From an uncultured Actinoplanes sp. (GTDB lineage Bacteria; Actinomycetota; Actinomycetes; Mycobacteriales; Micromonosporaceae), in NCBI GenBank assembly GCA_934667465.1, contig CAKUMG010000083.1, forward strand, positions 1 to 12,413: a DNA stretch of 12,413 nucleotides, in the 5' to 3' direction. Of the stretch, positions 6,360 to 12,413 are shown piece by piece (the stretch's first letter is position 1; every line of letters begins with the position of its first letter). The notes below the pieces were generated by a model that was not told the origin of the DNA, searched no databases, and saw only the letters and a program-made list of their open reading frames with translations. The translations under genes were made by a program, and so were the position numbers.

Positions 6360-7328
6360 TCAGGGCCGGGGCGGGGGCGGGGCGGTGGTTTCGCGGGCTA
6401 TCAGGCGGGTGGCGAGGCGGATGTGGCGGGAGACCGGTTCCTCGCCCGCGGCCAGGTCGAGCAGGGTCCGCAGGGCCAGCCGCCCGATGTCGTGCATGGG
6501 GGTGCTGACCGTGGTGAGCAGGTGGATGGAGGCCGGGATCGTCGCGTACGTGTCGTCGTAGCCGACCACGCTCACGTCCGCCGGCACGCGCAGGCCGGCG
6601 CGGTGGGCGGCGCGGATCGCGGCGAAGGCGTCGCCGTCCGTGGTCGCGAAGATGGCCGTGGGCCGGGACGGGCGGCTCAGCAGCGCGGCGGCCACCCGTT
6701 CGCCGCTGCCGATGCCCTCCTGGGAGACCAGGGCCGGGTCCAGCGGCACGCCCGCGGCCTCGTGCGCCTCGCGGTAGCCGCCGAAGCGTTCGCGCAGGCC
6801 GGCGTTCGTCGGGGAGCCGCCCACGAACGCGATGCGCCGGTGGCCGAGCGTCAGCAGGTGGGACGTGGCCTGCAGGCCGCCCGTCCAGTGGTGCGAGCCG
6901 ATGCTGACCACCGTCGCGTCCACGGCCTGCGGCGGGTCGACGGCCACCAGCGGGAGGTCGGCGGCGGGCACGGGCGCGGTCACGACCAGCAGGCCGAGGT
7001 GGCCCTTCGCCGCGACCGTGCGCGGGTCCACCGACCCGGACGCGGTGACGAGGTCGACGCCGTTCGCCGCGGCTTCGCCGATCGCGCCCTCCAGGACGCG
7101 CAGGGCATAGAGGTTGGACAGAGAGTCGAAGACTGCGGTCACCGTACGGGTCGACGGGCGCGCCGGCGCCGTCGACAGCGCGTAGCCGAGGTCGTGGATC
7201 ACCTGGCCCACGCGGCGGCGGGTGGCCGCCGAGACGCCCGGGCGGTCGTTGAGGACCTTGCTCGCCGTGGCCTTCGAGACACCGGCGCGCGCGGCGACCT
7301 CGTCGAGGGTGGGGCGCCGACCGGTCAC
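6360..7328 (-). CDS. LacI-family transcriptional repressor of the adjacent glycosidase
   Basis: The predicted protein has 322 residues from the GTG at 7328 (VTGRRPTLDEVA); a TTG 18 bases upstream is an alternative, and neither has a good ribosome site. Residues 5-49 form the LacI helix-turn-helix (TLDEVAARAGVSKATASKVL, then RPGVSAATRRRV and IHDLGY), followed by a hinge and a periplasmic-binding-protein-like sugar domain. Typical blocks there are LGHRRIAFVGG (161-171), RFGGYREA, AIFATTDGDAFAAIRA (225-240), DVSVVGYDDT (251-260) and LTTVSTPMHDIGRLA (271-285). The gene is divergent from the GH42 gene across 99 bp that contains two matching palindromes. The simplest model is repression of both genes, relieved by a sugar released by the glycosidase. 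A TAGGCT hexamer at 7337-7342 (minus strand) would give a nearly leaderless transcript with operator 1 in its -35/-10 spacer; this is speculative. Confidence 0.93.
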   Translation of the reverse strand: MTGRRPTLDEVAARAGVSKATASKVLNDRPGVSAATRRRVGQVIHDLGYALSTAPARPSTRTVTAVFDSLSNLYALRVLEGAIGEAAANGVDLVTASGSVDPRTVAAKGHLGLLVVTAPVPAADLPLVAVDPPQAVDATVVSIGSHHWTGGLQATSHLLTLGHRRIAFVGGSPTNAGLRERFGGYREAHEAAGVPLDPALVSQEGIGSGERVAAALLSRPSRPTAIFATTDGDAFAAIRAAHRAGLRVPADVSVVGYDDTYATIPASIHLLTTVSTPMHDIGRLALRTLLDLAAGEEPVSRHIRLATRLIARETTAPPPPRP

Positions 7329-7346
7329 AACCAGGGAGCCTAGCAA

Positions 7347-7359
7347 CGAAACTGTTTCG
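7347..7359. promoter_or_regulatory. Probable LacI operator 1
   Basis: CGAAACTGTTTCG is a perfect palindrome around a central T, 19 bases before the lacI GTG. It shares the CGAAA...TTTCG arms with a second site 56 bp away (centre to centre). Palindromes of this size between a LacI-family gene and a divergent glycosidase are the standard operator arrangement. Position suggests autoregulation. Confidence 0.75.
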
Positions 7360-7370
7360 CCGCTGCACCC

Positions 7371-7400
7371 CTGACGCCGTACAAGAGCTGCCGTTACGCT
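7371..7400 (+). promoter_or_regulatory. Possible promoter for the GH42 gene
   Basis: CTGACG (7371-7376) and TACGCT (7395-7400), spaced by 18 bp, loosely fit a housekeeping actinobacterial -35/-10 pair. The transcript would start close to operator 2, which would then block initiation when LacI is bound. Consensus matching is modest. Confidence 0.4.
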
Positions 7401-7402
7401 GG

Positions 7403-7415
7403 CGAAAGAGTTTCG
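7403..7415. promoter_or_regulatory. Probable LacI operator 2
   Basis: CGAAAGAGTTTCG has perfect CGAAA/TTTCG arms around a GAG centre and lies immediately upstream of the GH42 ribosome site (AGAGGGAGAAG before the ATG at 7428). It differs from operator 1 only in the three central bases. Its place between the candidate -10 and the ribosome site fits direct repression of the glycosidase. Confidence 0.72.
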
Positions 7416-7427
7416 AGAGGGAGAAGA

Positions 7428-9518
7428 ATGTCGTACACCCCGCCGCAGGTGCTCTTCGGTGCCGCGTACTACCACGAGTACCAGCCCACTCCCCGGCTCG
7501 CCGAGGACTTCGCCGCGATGCGGGCGGCCGGGTTCACGGTCATCCGGGTCGGGGAGTCCGTGTGGTCGACGTGGGAGCCCGAGGACGACGTCTACGACCT
7601 CGAGTGGATCACCCCGGTGCTCGACGCCGCGCACGAGCACGGGATCTCCGTCATCCTGGGCACCCCCACGTACGCGGTCCCGCCGTGGCTGCAACGCCGC
7701 TACCCGGAGATCAACGCCGACGACGCGACGGGTCATGCGTACGGCTGGGGTGCCCGTCAGGAGATCGACATCACGCACGCGGCGTTCCGGTTCCACGCCG
7801 AGCGCGTCGTCCGGCACATCCTCGAGCGGCATGCCGCGCACCCGGCGATCATCGGGTTCCAGGTCGACAACGAGCCCGGCAACGCGATCCTGTTCAACCA
7901 CGCCGTCTTCGAGCGGTTCCGCGACGATCTGCGCCGCCGCTACGGCACGGTCGAGCGGCTCAACCAGGAGTGGGGCCTGACGTTCTGGTCGCACCGGCTC
8001 GGCGACTGGTCCGACCTGTGGCGCCCCGACACCAACTCGCTGCCGCAGTACGACCTCGCGTGGCGGCTCTTCCAGGCGGACCTGACCACGGACTTCATGG
8101 CGTGGCAAACCAAGATCGTCGAGGAGTACGCGGGCGACAAGTTCGTCACCACCTGCATGTCGTACACCCGGTCGACGATCCGCGACGACGCGCTCGGTGA
8201 GCTGTTCACGGTCACTGCGGGTAACCCGTACTACAAGGCGCAGGACGCGCTGTCGCTGCCGGACACCGAGGTCAAGCCGCAGACCTGGTGGTCGCAGGGC
8301 ACGTGGGGGCTCTACCACAGCGCCGACTGGATGTACGGCACGCGGCACGAGCCGTTCCTGGTCACCGAGGTCGGCGCGCAGTCGATCGGCTTCCACTCGA
8401 TGAACAACTCCGCCTATCCGGGGCAGCGCCGTCAGGGCGTCTGGGCGCTGATCTCGCGCGGCGCGCAGATGATCGAGTACTGGCACTGGCACACGCTGCA
8501 CCACGGCCCCGAGACCTACTGGGGCGGTGTGATCCCGCACAGCCAGCGGCCGGGCCGCACCTACCGCGAGATCGCCGCGATCGGTGCCGAGCTGGGCGAG
8601 CTGGGGGACCGGGTCGTCGGCCTGCGCCCCGACGCGCAGGTCGGCATCCTCTACGACCACGCGAGCAAGTGGGCGCTGGCCTACCACGGCCACCTGGCCC
8701 GCGACCACGCCGACTTCGAGGACTCGTACTCGCCGACGATCGAGGCGTTCGCCCGGGGCGCGTTCGACGCCGGCCTGCAGAGCCGGATCTACCACGCCAG
8801 CGCGCTGACCAGCCAGGACCCGGCCGCGGTCGCCGCCGAACTGCCGGTCTTCGTCGCGGCCGGCTACTACGTCGCGGACGACGCGGTGCTCGCCTGGCTG
8901 CTCTCGTACGCGGCCGCGGGTGGCCACCTGATCATCGGCCCGCGCACCGGCTACGGCGACACCGAGGCGCGCGCCCGCGCCCAGGTGGCCCCGGGCGGCG
9001 GGCTCGCGGACGCGGCGGGCGCGTTCTACGACGAGTACTGCAACCTCGACGCCCCGCTGCCCGTCGTCCCCGCGGACGGCAGTGACCTGGTCCTGCCCGC
9101 CGACGCCGCGGCCCAGCTGTGGATCGAGAACTACACCGCCACGGACGCGCGGGTCGTGGCCCGCTACGAGCACCCGTTCCACGGCGGCTACGCGGCCGTG
9201 ACCACCCAGGCGCACGGCTCCGGCCAGGTCACCACCGCGGGCCTGATCCCCAACCCGCAGCTCGGGGCGGCGCTGCTGACCTGGGCGGCCGGCCCGGACG
9301 CGGTCGCGTGGCGCGCGCTCGACGACGCCCCCAGCGTCCGGGTGCACTCGGCGGTCAACGCGCGCGGGGAGCGGCTGTGGATCGTGCAGAACTGGTCGTG
9401 GGAGCGCGCCACTGTCCCCGTACCCTTCGCCGCAGTCGACCTGCACACCGGCGAGCCCGCCCCGCAGCTGGAGCTCGGCTCGTGGGATGTGCGCGTGGTG
9501 GTGACTCCGGCCGGATAA
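7428..9518 (+). CDS. GH42 beta-galactosidase-type glycoside hydrolase
   Basis: The 696-residue protein has the usual GH42 length and starts at ATG after the purine-rich ribosome site AGAGGGAG. The (beta/alpha)8 domain (about 8-385) begins GAAYYHEY and includes DFAAMRAAGFTVIRVGESVW and TPTYAVPPWL. The predicted acid/base is Glu149 in GFQVDNEPGN, and the predicted nucleophile is Glu314 in FLVTEVGAQS. A trimerisation-type alpha/beta domain (about 395-605; YYVADDAVLAWL, GGHLIIGPRTG) and a small C-terminal beta domain (about 625-690) follow. No signal peptide is present, so it acts in the cytoplasm on imported oligosaccharides. The cysteine cluster that binds zinc in some GH42 enzymes is absent. 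GH42 enzymes hydrolyse beta-galactosides, but some subgroups prefer other sugars; exact specificity is not readable. No sugar transporter lies in the window. Regulation by the divergent LacI protein is likely. Confidence 0.95.
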   Translation: MSYTPPQVLFGAAYYHEYQPTPRLAEDFAAMRAAGFTVIRVGESVWSTWEPEDDVYDLEWITPVLDAAHEHGISVILGTPTYAVPPWLQRRYPEINADDATGHAYGWGARQEIDITHAAFRFHAERVVRHILERHAAHPAIIGFQVDNEPGNAILFNHAVFERFRDDLRRRYGTVERLNQEWGLTFWSHRLGDWSDLWRPDTNSLPQYDLAWRLFQADLTTDFMAWQTKIVEEYAGDKFVTTCMSYTRSTIRDDALGELFTVTAGNPYYKAQDALSLPDTEVKPQTWWSQGTWGLYHSADWMYGTRHEPFLVTEVGAQSIGFHSMNNSAYPGQRRQGVWALISRGAQMIEYWHWHTLHHGPETYWGGVIPHSQRPGRTYREIAAIGAELGELGDRVVGLRPDAQVGILYDHASKWALAYHGHLARDHADFEDSYSPTIEAFARGAFDAGLQSRIYHASALTSQDPAAVAAELPVFVAAGYYVADDAVLAWLLSYAAAGGHLIIGPRTGYGDTEARARAQVAPGGGLADAAGAFYDEYCNLDAPLPVVPADGSDLVLPADAAAQLWIENYTATDARVVARYEHPFHGGYAAVTTQAHGSGQVTTAGLIPNPQLGAALLTWAAGPDAVAWRALDDAPSVRVHSAVNARGERLWIVQNWSWERATVPVPFAAVDLHTGEPAPQLELGSWDVRVVVTPAG

Positions 9519-9534
9519 CGGGTAGTCGGGGTGG

Positions 9535-10719
9535 GTGACCGAAACCGCCGTCGACCTGGGCCGCACCCTCGCCCCGGACGCGCCGCCCGCCCCGCACGAC
9601 GCGAGCGGCGAGGCCGTGCCCCTGCACGACCTCGCCGGGATCGCGCCGCCCGCCCGGCCGGGCCGCCGCTGGACCCCGAAGCGCGTCGTGGCCACCCCCG
9701 CCGCCTACGAGCACGCGCACGGCGTACGGATGATCGACCGGTTGTCGTCCCTCGGTTTCGAGGTCGAGCGGCTCAAGTCGAACCGGCTCATCGGCATCCG
9801 GGGCGAGAACGACCGCGAGACGTACGCGCGGGCGAAGAGCACCCTGGCCGTCGTCGTGAGCCCGCCGTCGCGGCGCAAGCTGCAGCCGATCGCGCCCAGC
9901 GCCGACTGGCGCTTCGACCTCGCCGAGGGCTGCCCGGCGCACTGCCAGTACTGCTACCTCGCCGGTTCGCTGACCGGCCCGCCGGTGACCCGCGTCTACG
10001 CGGACCTCGACGACATCCTCGCCGGCCTCGAGCCCTACGTCGGCCAGGGCACCATCACGAGCCGCCGCGCCGCCCGCCGCGACGAGGGCACCACGTTCGA
10101 GGCCTCCTGCTACACCGACCCGCTCGCCCTCGAACACCTCACCGGCAGCTGGAGCCGCGCCGTCGAGCACTTCGGCGCCTGGGACGCCCCGGTCCAACTG
10201 CGCTGGACGACCAAGTTCGACGACGTGGGTACGTTCATCGGCCTGCCCCACCGCGGTCGCACCCGCATCCGGCTGAGCGTCAACGCCCTCCCGGTGACCA
10301 CCCGTCTCGAGGGCGGCACGTCCAGCCTGCCCGACCGGGTGGCCGCGCTGGGCCGGCTCGCCCGCGACGGCTACCCGATCGGCCTCACCATCGCCCCGAT
10401 CATGGCCCTCGACGACTGGCGCACCCACTACGGCGCCCTGCTCGACCTGGTCGCCGCGGAACTGGCCGGCATCCCGGACCTCGACCTCACCGCCGAGCTG
10501 ATCACGCACCGCTTCACGCCCGGCAGCAAGGAAGTGCTGCTCGGCTGGTACCCGCGCACCAAACTGGACCTGAATGAGGAGACCCGCACCCGCAAACACG
10601 GCAGATACGGAGCGGTGAAGTACGTCTACCCGCCCGACCTGATGGCCTCTCTGCGCGCCTGGTTCACGACCTCGCTGGCGTCACGGTTGCCGGACTGCCG
10701 CATCCTCTACTGGACCTGA
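9535..10719 (+). CDS. Spore photoproduct lyase family radical SAM protein
   Basis: The predicted protein has 394 residues from a GTG start 16 bp after the glycosidase stop. The radical SAM cluster motif is CPAHCQYCY (Cys133, Cys137, Cys140), giving the C-x3-C-x2-C spacing that binds a [4Fe-4S] cluster and S-adenosylmethionine. The tyrosines flanking Cys140 (139, 141) correspond to the electron/H-transfer tyrosines of Bacillus spore photoproduct lyase. FEASCYTDPLALEHLTGSW places Cys192 where the Bacillus enzyme has its H-donor Cys141. The C-terminal blocks AELITHRFTPGSKEVL, GWYPRTKLDLNEETR and GAVKYVYPPDLM also match the family. Bacillus SPL reverses the thymine dimer 'spore photoproduct' in spore DNA; here the substrate is unproven. 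The first 50 residues are Pro/Ala-rich and poorly conserved. The 3' end overlaps the convergent marR gene by 13 bp. It could be read through from the GH42 promoter, but a functional link is unlikely. Confidence 0.93.
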   Translation: MTETAVDLGRTLAPDAPPAPHDASGEAVPLHDLAGIAPPARPGRRWTPKRVVATPAAYEHAHGVRMIDRLSSLGFEVERLKSNRLIGIRGENDRETYARAKSTLAVVVSPPSRRKLQPIAPSADWRFDLAEGCPAHCQYCYLAGSLTGPPVTRVYADLDDILAGLEPYVGQGTITSRRAARRDEGTTFEASCYTDPLALEHLTGSWSRAVEHFGAWDAPVQLRWTTKFDDVGTFIGLPHRGRTRIRLSVNALPVTTRLEGGTSSLPDRVAALGRLARDGYPIGLTIAPIMALDDWRTHYGALLDLVAAELAGIPDLDLTAELITHRFTPGSKEVLLGWYPRTKLDLNEETRTRKHGRYGAVKYVYPPDLMASLRAWFTTSLASRLPDCRILYWT

Positions 10720-11153
10720 TCGCCCAGCGCCTGCACGCAGGCGGCCAGGTCCTGGGTGAACCGTCGCCGCGCGGCGTCATCCAGGTGCCCGGTCATCTTC
10801 TGCTCGACGCCGGCCACGATCCCGCTCGCCCGGGTCAGCAGCTCCCGCCCGGCCGCCGTCAGCTCGGTGGGCAGCGCCCGCCCGTGCTCCGCCGAGGTCG
10901 CCCGGGCGAGCAGCCCGCGCTCCTCCAGCCCCAGCAGCAGCGCATGCATCGACTGCCGCGTCACGAACGCGCCCCGCGCCAGCTCCGCCGCGGACATCCC
11001 GGGCCGCTGGCCGAGCAGTTCGAGGCACGAGTACTGCGACACCGACAGCCCCAGCGGCCGCAGCCCGGCCTCCATGGCCGTGCGCAGGGCCGTGGCGGCC
11101 TGCTTCATCGCGTAGCCCACCGAGAGGCCGAGATCACCCACGCCTTGCGTCAT
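10707..11153 (-). CDS. MarR-family transcriptional regulator
   Basis: The 148-residue protein starts at the ATG at 11153, preceded by AGGA about 7 bases upstream. The winged helix-turn-helix spans about 37-98: LSVSQYSCLELLGQRPGMS, AAELARGAFVTRQSMHALL (recognition helix TRQSMHALLLGL), LEERGLLAR and a wing ending HGRALPTELTAAG. Flanking helices (GYAMKQAATALRTAMEAGL; IVAGVEQKM onward) form the dimer interface. This domain order and length are standard for MarR. Family members usually repress themselves and a neighbouring gene until a small aromatic or oxidant ligand binds. Here two 18-bp palindromes lie between it and the divergent VOC gene, one of them covering the marR start codon, so autorepression is very likely. 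The gene ends inside the last codons of the convergent SPL gene. The ligand is unknown. Confidence 0.93.
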   Translation of the reverse strand: MTQGVGDLGLSVGYAMKQAATALRTAMEAGLRPLGLSVSQYSCLELLGQRPGMSAAELARGAFVTRQSMHALLLGLEERGLLARATSAEHGRALPTELTAAGRELLTRASGIVAGVEQKMTGHLDDAARRRFTQDLAACVQALGDQVQ

Positions 11154-11169
11154 GTCAGCATCCTGACAT
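11152..11169. promoter_or_regulatory. Probable MarR operator 1, over the marR start codon
   Basis: ATGTCAG-CATC-CTGACAT has perfect 7-bp arms. The left end includes two bases of the marR initiation codon on the minus strand, so bound repressor would cover the translation start region and the likely transcription start. The arms are identical to operator 2. Confidence 0.82.
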
Positions 11170-11179
11170 ACGCTCGTAC

Positions 11180-11197
11180 ATGTCAGGCACCTGACAT
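11180..11197. promoter_or_regulatory. Probable MarR operator 2
   Basis: ATGTCAG-GCAC-CTGACAT shares both 7-bp arms with operator 1, centred 28 bp away, and lies 20 bp before the VOC start codon. The pair in a 63-bp divergent gap fits joint control of marR and the VOC gene. No convincing -35/-10 was identified around it; the CTGACA halves may double as -35 elements. Confidence 0.82.
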
Positions 11198-11216
11198 ACT
11201 CTTTCTTGGGGGTCCC

Positions 11217-11579
11217 ATGAACGTGTCCTTCGTTTCCCTGCAGGTCCGCGACCTCGACGCCGCGGCGGCCTTCTACGAGAGCCGGCTGGGCCTGCGCCGC
11301 GCCCCGGCCAGCCCGCCCGGCGCGGTCGTCTTCGCCACCGGCCCGGTCTCGTTCGCGGTGCGCACGCCGCTGCCGGGCGTCGACCTCGACGCCGTGACTC
11401 CGCACCCGGGCGCGGGGGTGGCGCTGTGGCTCGCCGCCGACGACGCCCAGGCTTTGCACGACACTCTCGCCGCCGCGGGCGTGCCGATCGTGGCCGCGCC
11501 GGTGGACAGCCCGTTCGGGCGCACCTTCACCCTCAGCGACCCCGACGGCTACGCCATCACCATCCACACCCAGAAGTAG
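11217..11579 (+). CDS. VOC-family (glyoxalase/bleomycin-resistance fold) protein
   Basis: The 120-residue protein starts at ATG with a GGGGG run about 4-6 bases upstream. It has the paired beta-alpha-beta-beta-beta layout of vicinal-oxygen-chelate proteins. The first module is MNVSFVSLQVRDLDAAAAFY, YESRLGLRR and VVFATGPVSFAV; the second is GVALWLAADDAQALHDTL, AAAGVPIV and FTLSDPDGYAITI. Residues where metal-dependent VOC enzymes carry His/Gln and Glu ligands look substituted: the first strand has no His, and the final DPDG-x-x-x-E position holds Thr. It may therefore act by binding or sequestering a ligand, as bleomycin-resistance proteins do, rather than as a metalloenzyme. It is the obvious target of the divergent MarR repressor, and the pair probably responds to a toxic small molecule. 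Its 3' end overlaps by 23 bp a small reverse-strand ORF remnant. Confidence 0.9.
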   Translation: MNVSFVSLQVRDLDAAAAFYESRLGLRRAPASPPGAVVFATGPVSFAVRTPLPGVDLDAVTPHPGAGVALWLAADDAQALHDTLAAAGVPIVAAPVDSPFGRTFTLSDPDGYAITIHTQK

Positions 11580-11706
11580 CCGAGCCCGTCTCGACGAGCG
11601 CCTTGAGCCGGGGCAGGGTCTTTTCGATGCCCCCGGCGTCGCGGCGGCCCTGCAGCCGTTGCCGACGGGGCCACTGGCGATGATGTCGGTAGCTGACCCA
11701 CTTCAT
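11557..11706 (-). pseudogene. Short ORF, possible decayed SRPBCC gene
   Basis: This is a 49-codon ORF with a near-ideal ribosome site (GGAGGAGG, 6 bases before the ATG), 25 bp downstream of the epoxide hydrolase remnant. It begins MKWVSY and later reads GGIEKTLPRLKALVETG, which resembles the end of SRPBCC/polyketide-cyclase-type proteins. A neighbouring frame of the same strand reads TDIIASGPVGNGC, like an internal piece of that family. An intact SRPBCC protein is about 140-160 residues, so this looks like a gene collapsed by deletions and frameshifts. It overlaps the VOC 3' end. The family assignment is weak; it may instead be a genuine tiny protein. Confidence 0.35.
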
Positions 11707-11731
11707 GGGGAACCTCCTCCCGGGCGGGCGG

Positions 11732-12120
11732 TCACCGGTTCACCGTCCGGGCGAACCGGCGGAGTTCCTCCGCGAACAACCGGGGCTGTTCCAGGGCGGC
11801 GTGGTGGCCACCGGCGGCGATGTCGTCGTTGAAGTAGCGCAGGTCGCGGTAGGCGCGTTCGGCCCAGACGCGGGGAGTGCGGGTCAGTTCCCGCGGGAAG
11901 ACGCTGACGCCCACGGGCAGGTCCAGCTCGGTGAGCCCGGCAGGCCGCTGGGCATACTCCCAGTACAGGCGCGCGGACGAGGCGGCGGTGCCGGTCAGCC
12001 AGTACAGCGAGATGTGGTCGAGGACCTCGTCGGTGTGCTCAGCACGTTCAGGTCGGCCCATGCGAGGAACTTCTCGAAGATCCAGGCGGCCTGCCCCACC
12101 GGGGAGTCGGTCAAGGCGTA
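11732..12120 (-). pseudogene. Epoxide hydrolase C-terminal remnant, frameshifted
   Basis: Two overlapping minus-strand frames together read as the C-terminal third of an alpha/beta-fold epoxide hydrolase. The first frame (about 12120-12058) gives YALTDSPVGQAAWIFEKFLAW. The second (about 12050-11732) gives DEVLDHISLYWLTGTAASSA, RLYWEYAQ and GVSVFPREL, then AAGGHHAALEQPRLFAEELR, which contains the catalytic-His context (GGH-x-A-A-L-E). The join needs a one-base loss (or two-base gain) near 12035-12058. Everything before YALTDSP is missing: the oxyanion HGXP motif, the nucleophile Asp and the N-terminal EHN-like region of a roughly 380-residue enzyme. The upstream sequence switches abruptly into an opposite-strand LysR fragment. 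A stand-alone 109-residue product is conceivable from the ATG at 12061, but it would lack the catalytic core. It probably once shared an operon with the downstream SRPBCC-like remnant. Confidence 0.8.
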
Positions 12121-12405
12121 CCTCTGCTCAACGCCTACTGGCGCATCGACCCCCGCCCCGACGGCCGCCCAGCGCCCGACGGCCCGCTGGTCGAGGCGCT
12201 GGAGGACAAGCACGAACTCATCGCCGCAGGCCGGGCCGTGGCCATCGGCCCGCCCCTCGACCCGTCGACCGGCCTGCACCCGGGCCTGACCACCGTCCCC
12301 CTGCACGGCGTCGACCCGACCCGGGTCGTCCTCGCCACCCGCGCCGGCGACCGCAACCGGCTCGTCACCGGCTTCCGCACGATCGCCCTCGCCGGCGTGG
12401 CGTAG
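12121..12405 (+). pseudogene. LysR-family regulator C-terminal remnant
   Basis: One plus-strand frame ending in TAG at 12403-12405 reads NAYWRIDPRPDGRPAPDGP, LVEALEDKHELIAAGRAVAI, GLTTVPLHGVDPTRVVLATR and AGDRNRLVTGFRTIA. This is the distal part of a LysR effector-binding domain, about 94 of the usual 290-300 residues. The frame has no ATG, GTG or TTG start upstream before it runs into stops at 11905 and 11932, so it cannot be expressed as a normal protein. The N-terminal winged helix-turn-helix is absent, and the sequence to its left is the opposite-strand epoxide hydrolase fragment. The break lies within about 12118-12133. Confidence 0.78.
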
Positions 12406-12413
12406 TCCTACGA

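Noticed and set aside
6360..9695. A minus-strand frame open for 1111 codons, extending lacI through the whole antisense of the GH42 gene.
   Set aside because: Long antisense open frames are common in GC-rich DNA. The part upstream of lacI has no domain, is low-complexity, and mirrors a clear GH42 gene with catalytic motifs.
9355..10599. A 414-codon minus-strand open frame opposite the SPL gene.
   Set aside because: The plus strand has the complete radical SAM and SPL motifs; the antisense peptide is repetitive Gly/Ala/Val/Arg.
11580..12413. The decayed right end considered as a mobile-element insertion site.
   Set aside because: No transposase, terminal inverted repeats or target-site duplication were found; a simple deletion explains the arrangement.

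Overview
The window is 12.4 kb of very GC-rich DNA with strong third-position G/C bias, many GTG starts, tightly packed genes and actinomycete-type protein families. It is most likely chromosomal DNA of a filamentous actinobacterium, and the mix of families would suit Micromonosporaceae (Actinoplanes-like). That placement is inferred from family recognition, not from a marker gene.

Layout. 242-1780 (+) encodes a four-helix membrane protein of unknown function. 1799-3324 (-) is a two-gene unit: a small secreted lamin-tail-domain (LTD) protein followed by a membrane-anchored repeat protein of the family often labelled 'membrane-associated oxidoreductase'. 3462-3944 (+) is a GNAT acetyltransferase, which meets a YqeB-like membrane/PH-domain protein (3954-4652, -) tail to tail. 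4729-5898 (-) is a secreted PQQ-type beta-propeller followed by a strong 12-bp hairpin. 6083-7328 (-) holds a LacI-family repressor and, four bases downstream, a 90-residue stand-alone EF-Tu domain-II-like protein whose 3' tip is repeated in a 25-bp tandem array. A GH42 glycosidase (7428-9518, +) is divergent from lacI, with two near-identical palindromic operators between them. 9535-10719 (+) is a spore-photoproduct-lyase-family radical SAM protein. It overlaps by 13 bp, tail to tail, a MarR regulator (10707-11153, -). MarR is divergent from a VOC/glyoxalase-fold gene (11217-11579, +), with two 18-bp palindromes between them.

The right end (11557-12413) is a gene graveyard: a short ORF that looks like a decayed SRPBCC gene, the C-terminal part of an epoxide hydrolase with an internal frameshift, and the C-terminal part of a LysR regulator. 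The epoxide hydrolase and LysR fragments point away from each other and both lack their 5' halves. This is what one deletion across a divergent regulator-target promoter region would leave.

Two modules have legible regulatory logic. LacI probably represses GH42 and itself through CGAAA-N3-TTTCG sites. MarR probably represses itself and the VOC gene through ATGTCAG-N4-CTGACAT sites. The other genes look like independent housekeeping or accessory functions. I found no rRNA, tRNA, CRISPR array, insertion sequence or prophage gene, and no multi-gene system that I can defend as wholly new. The points most worth a second look are the paired operators, the deletion junction, the 25-bp array, the CysRS-like tail on the YqeB-like protein and the spore photoproduct lyase homologue.
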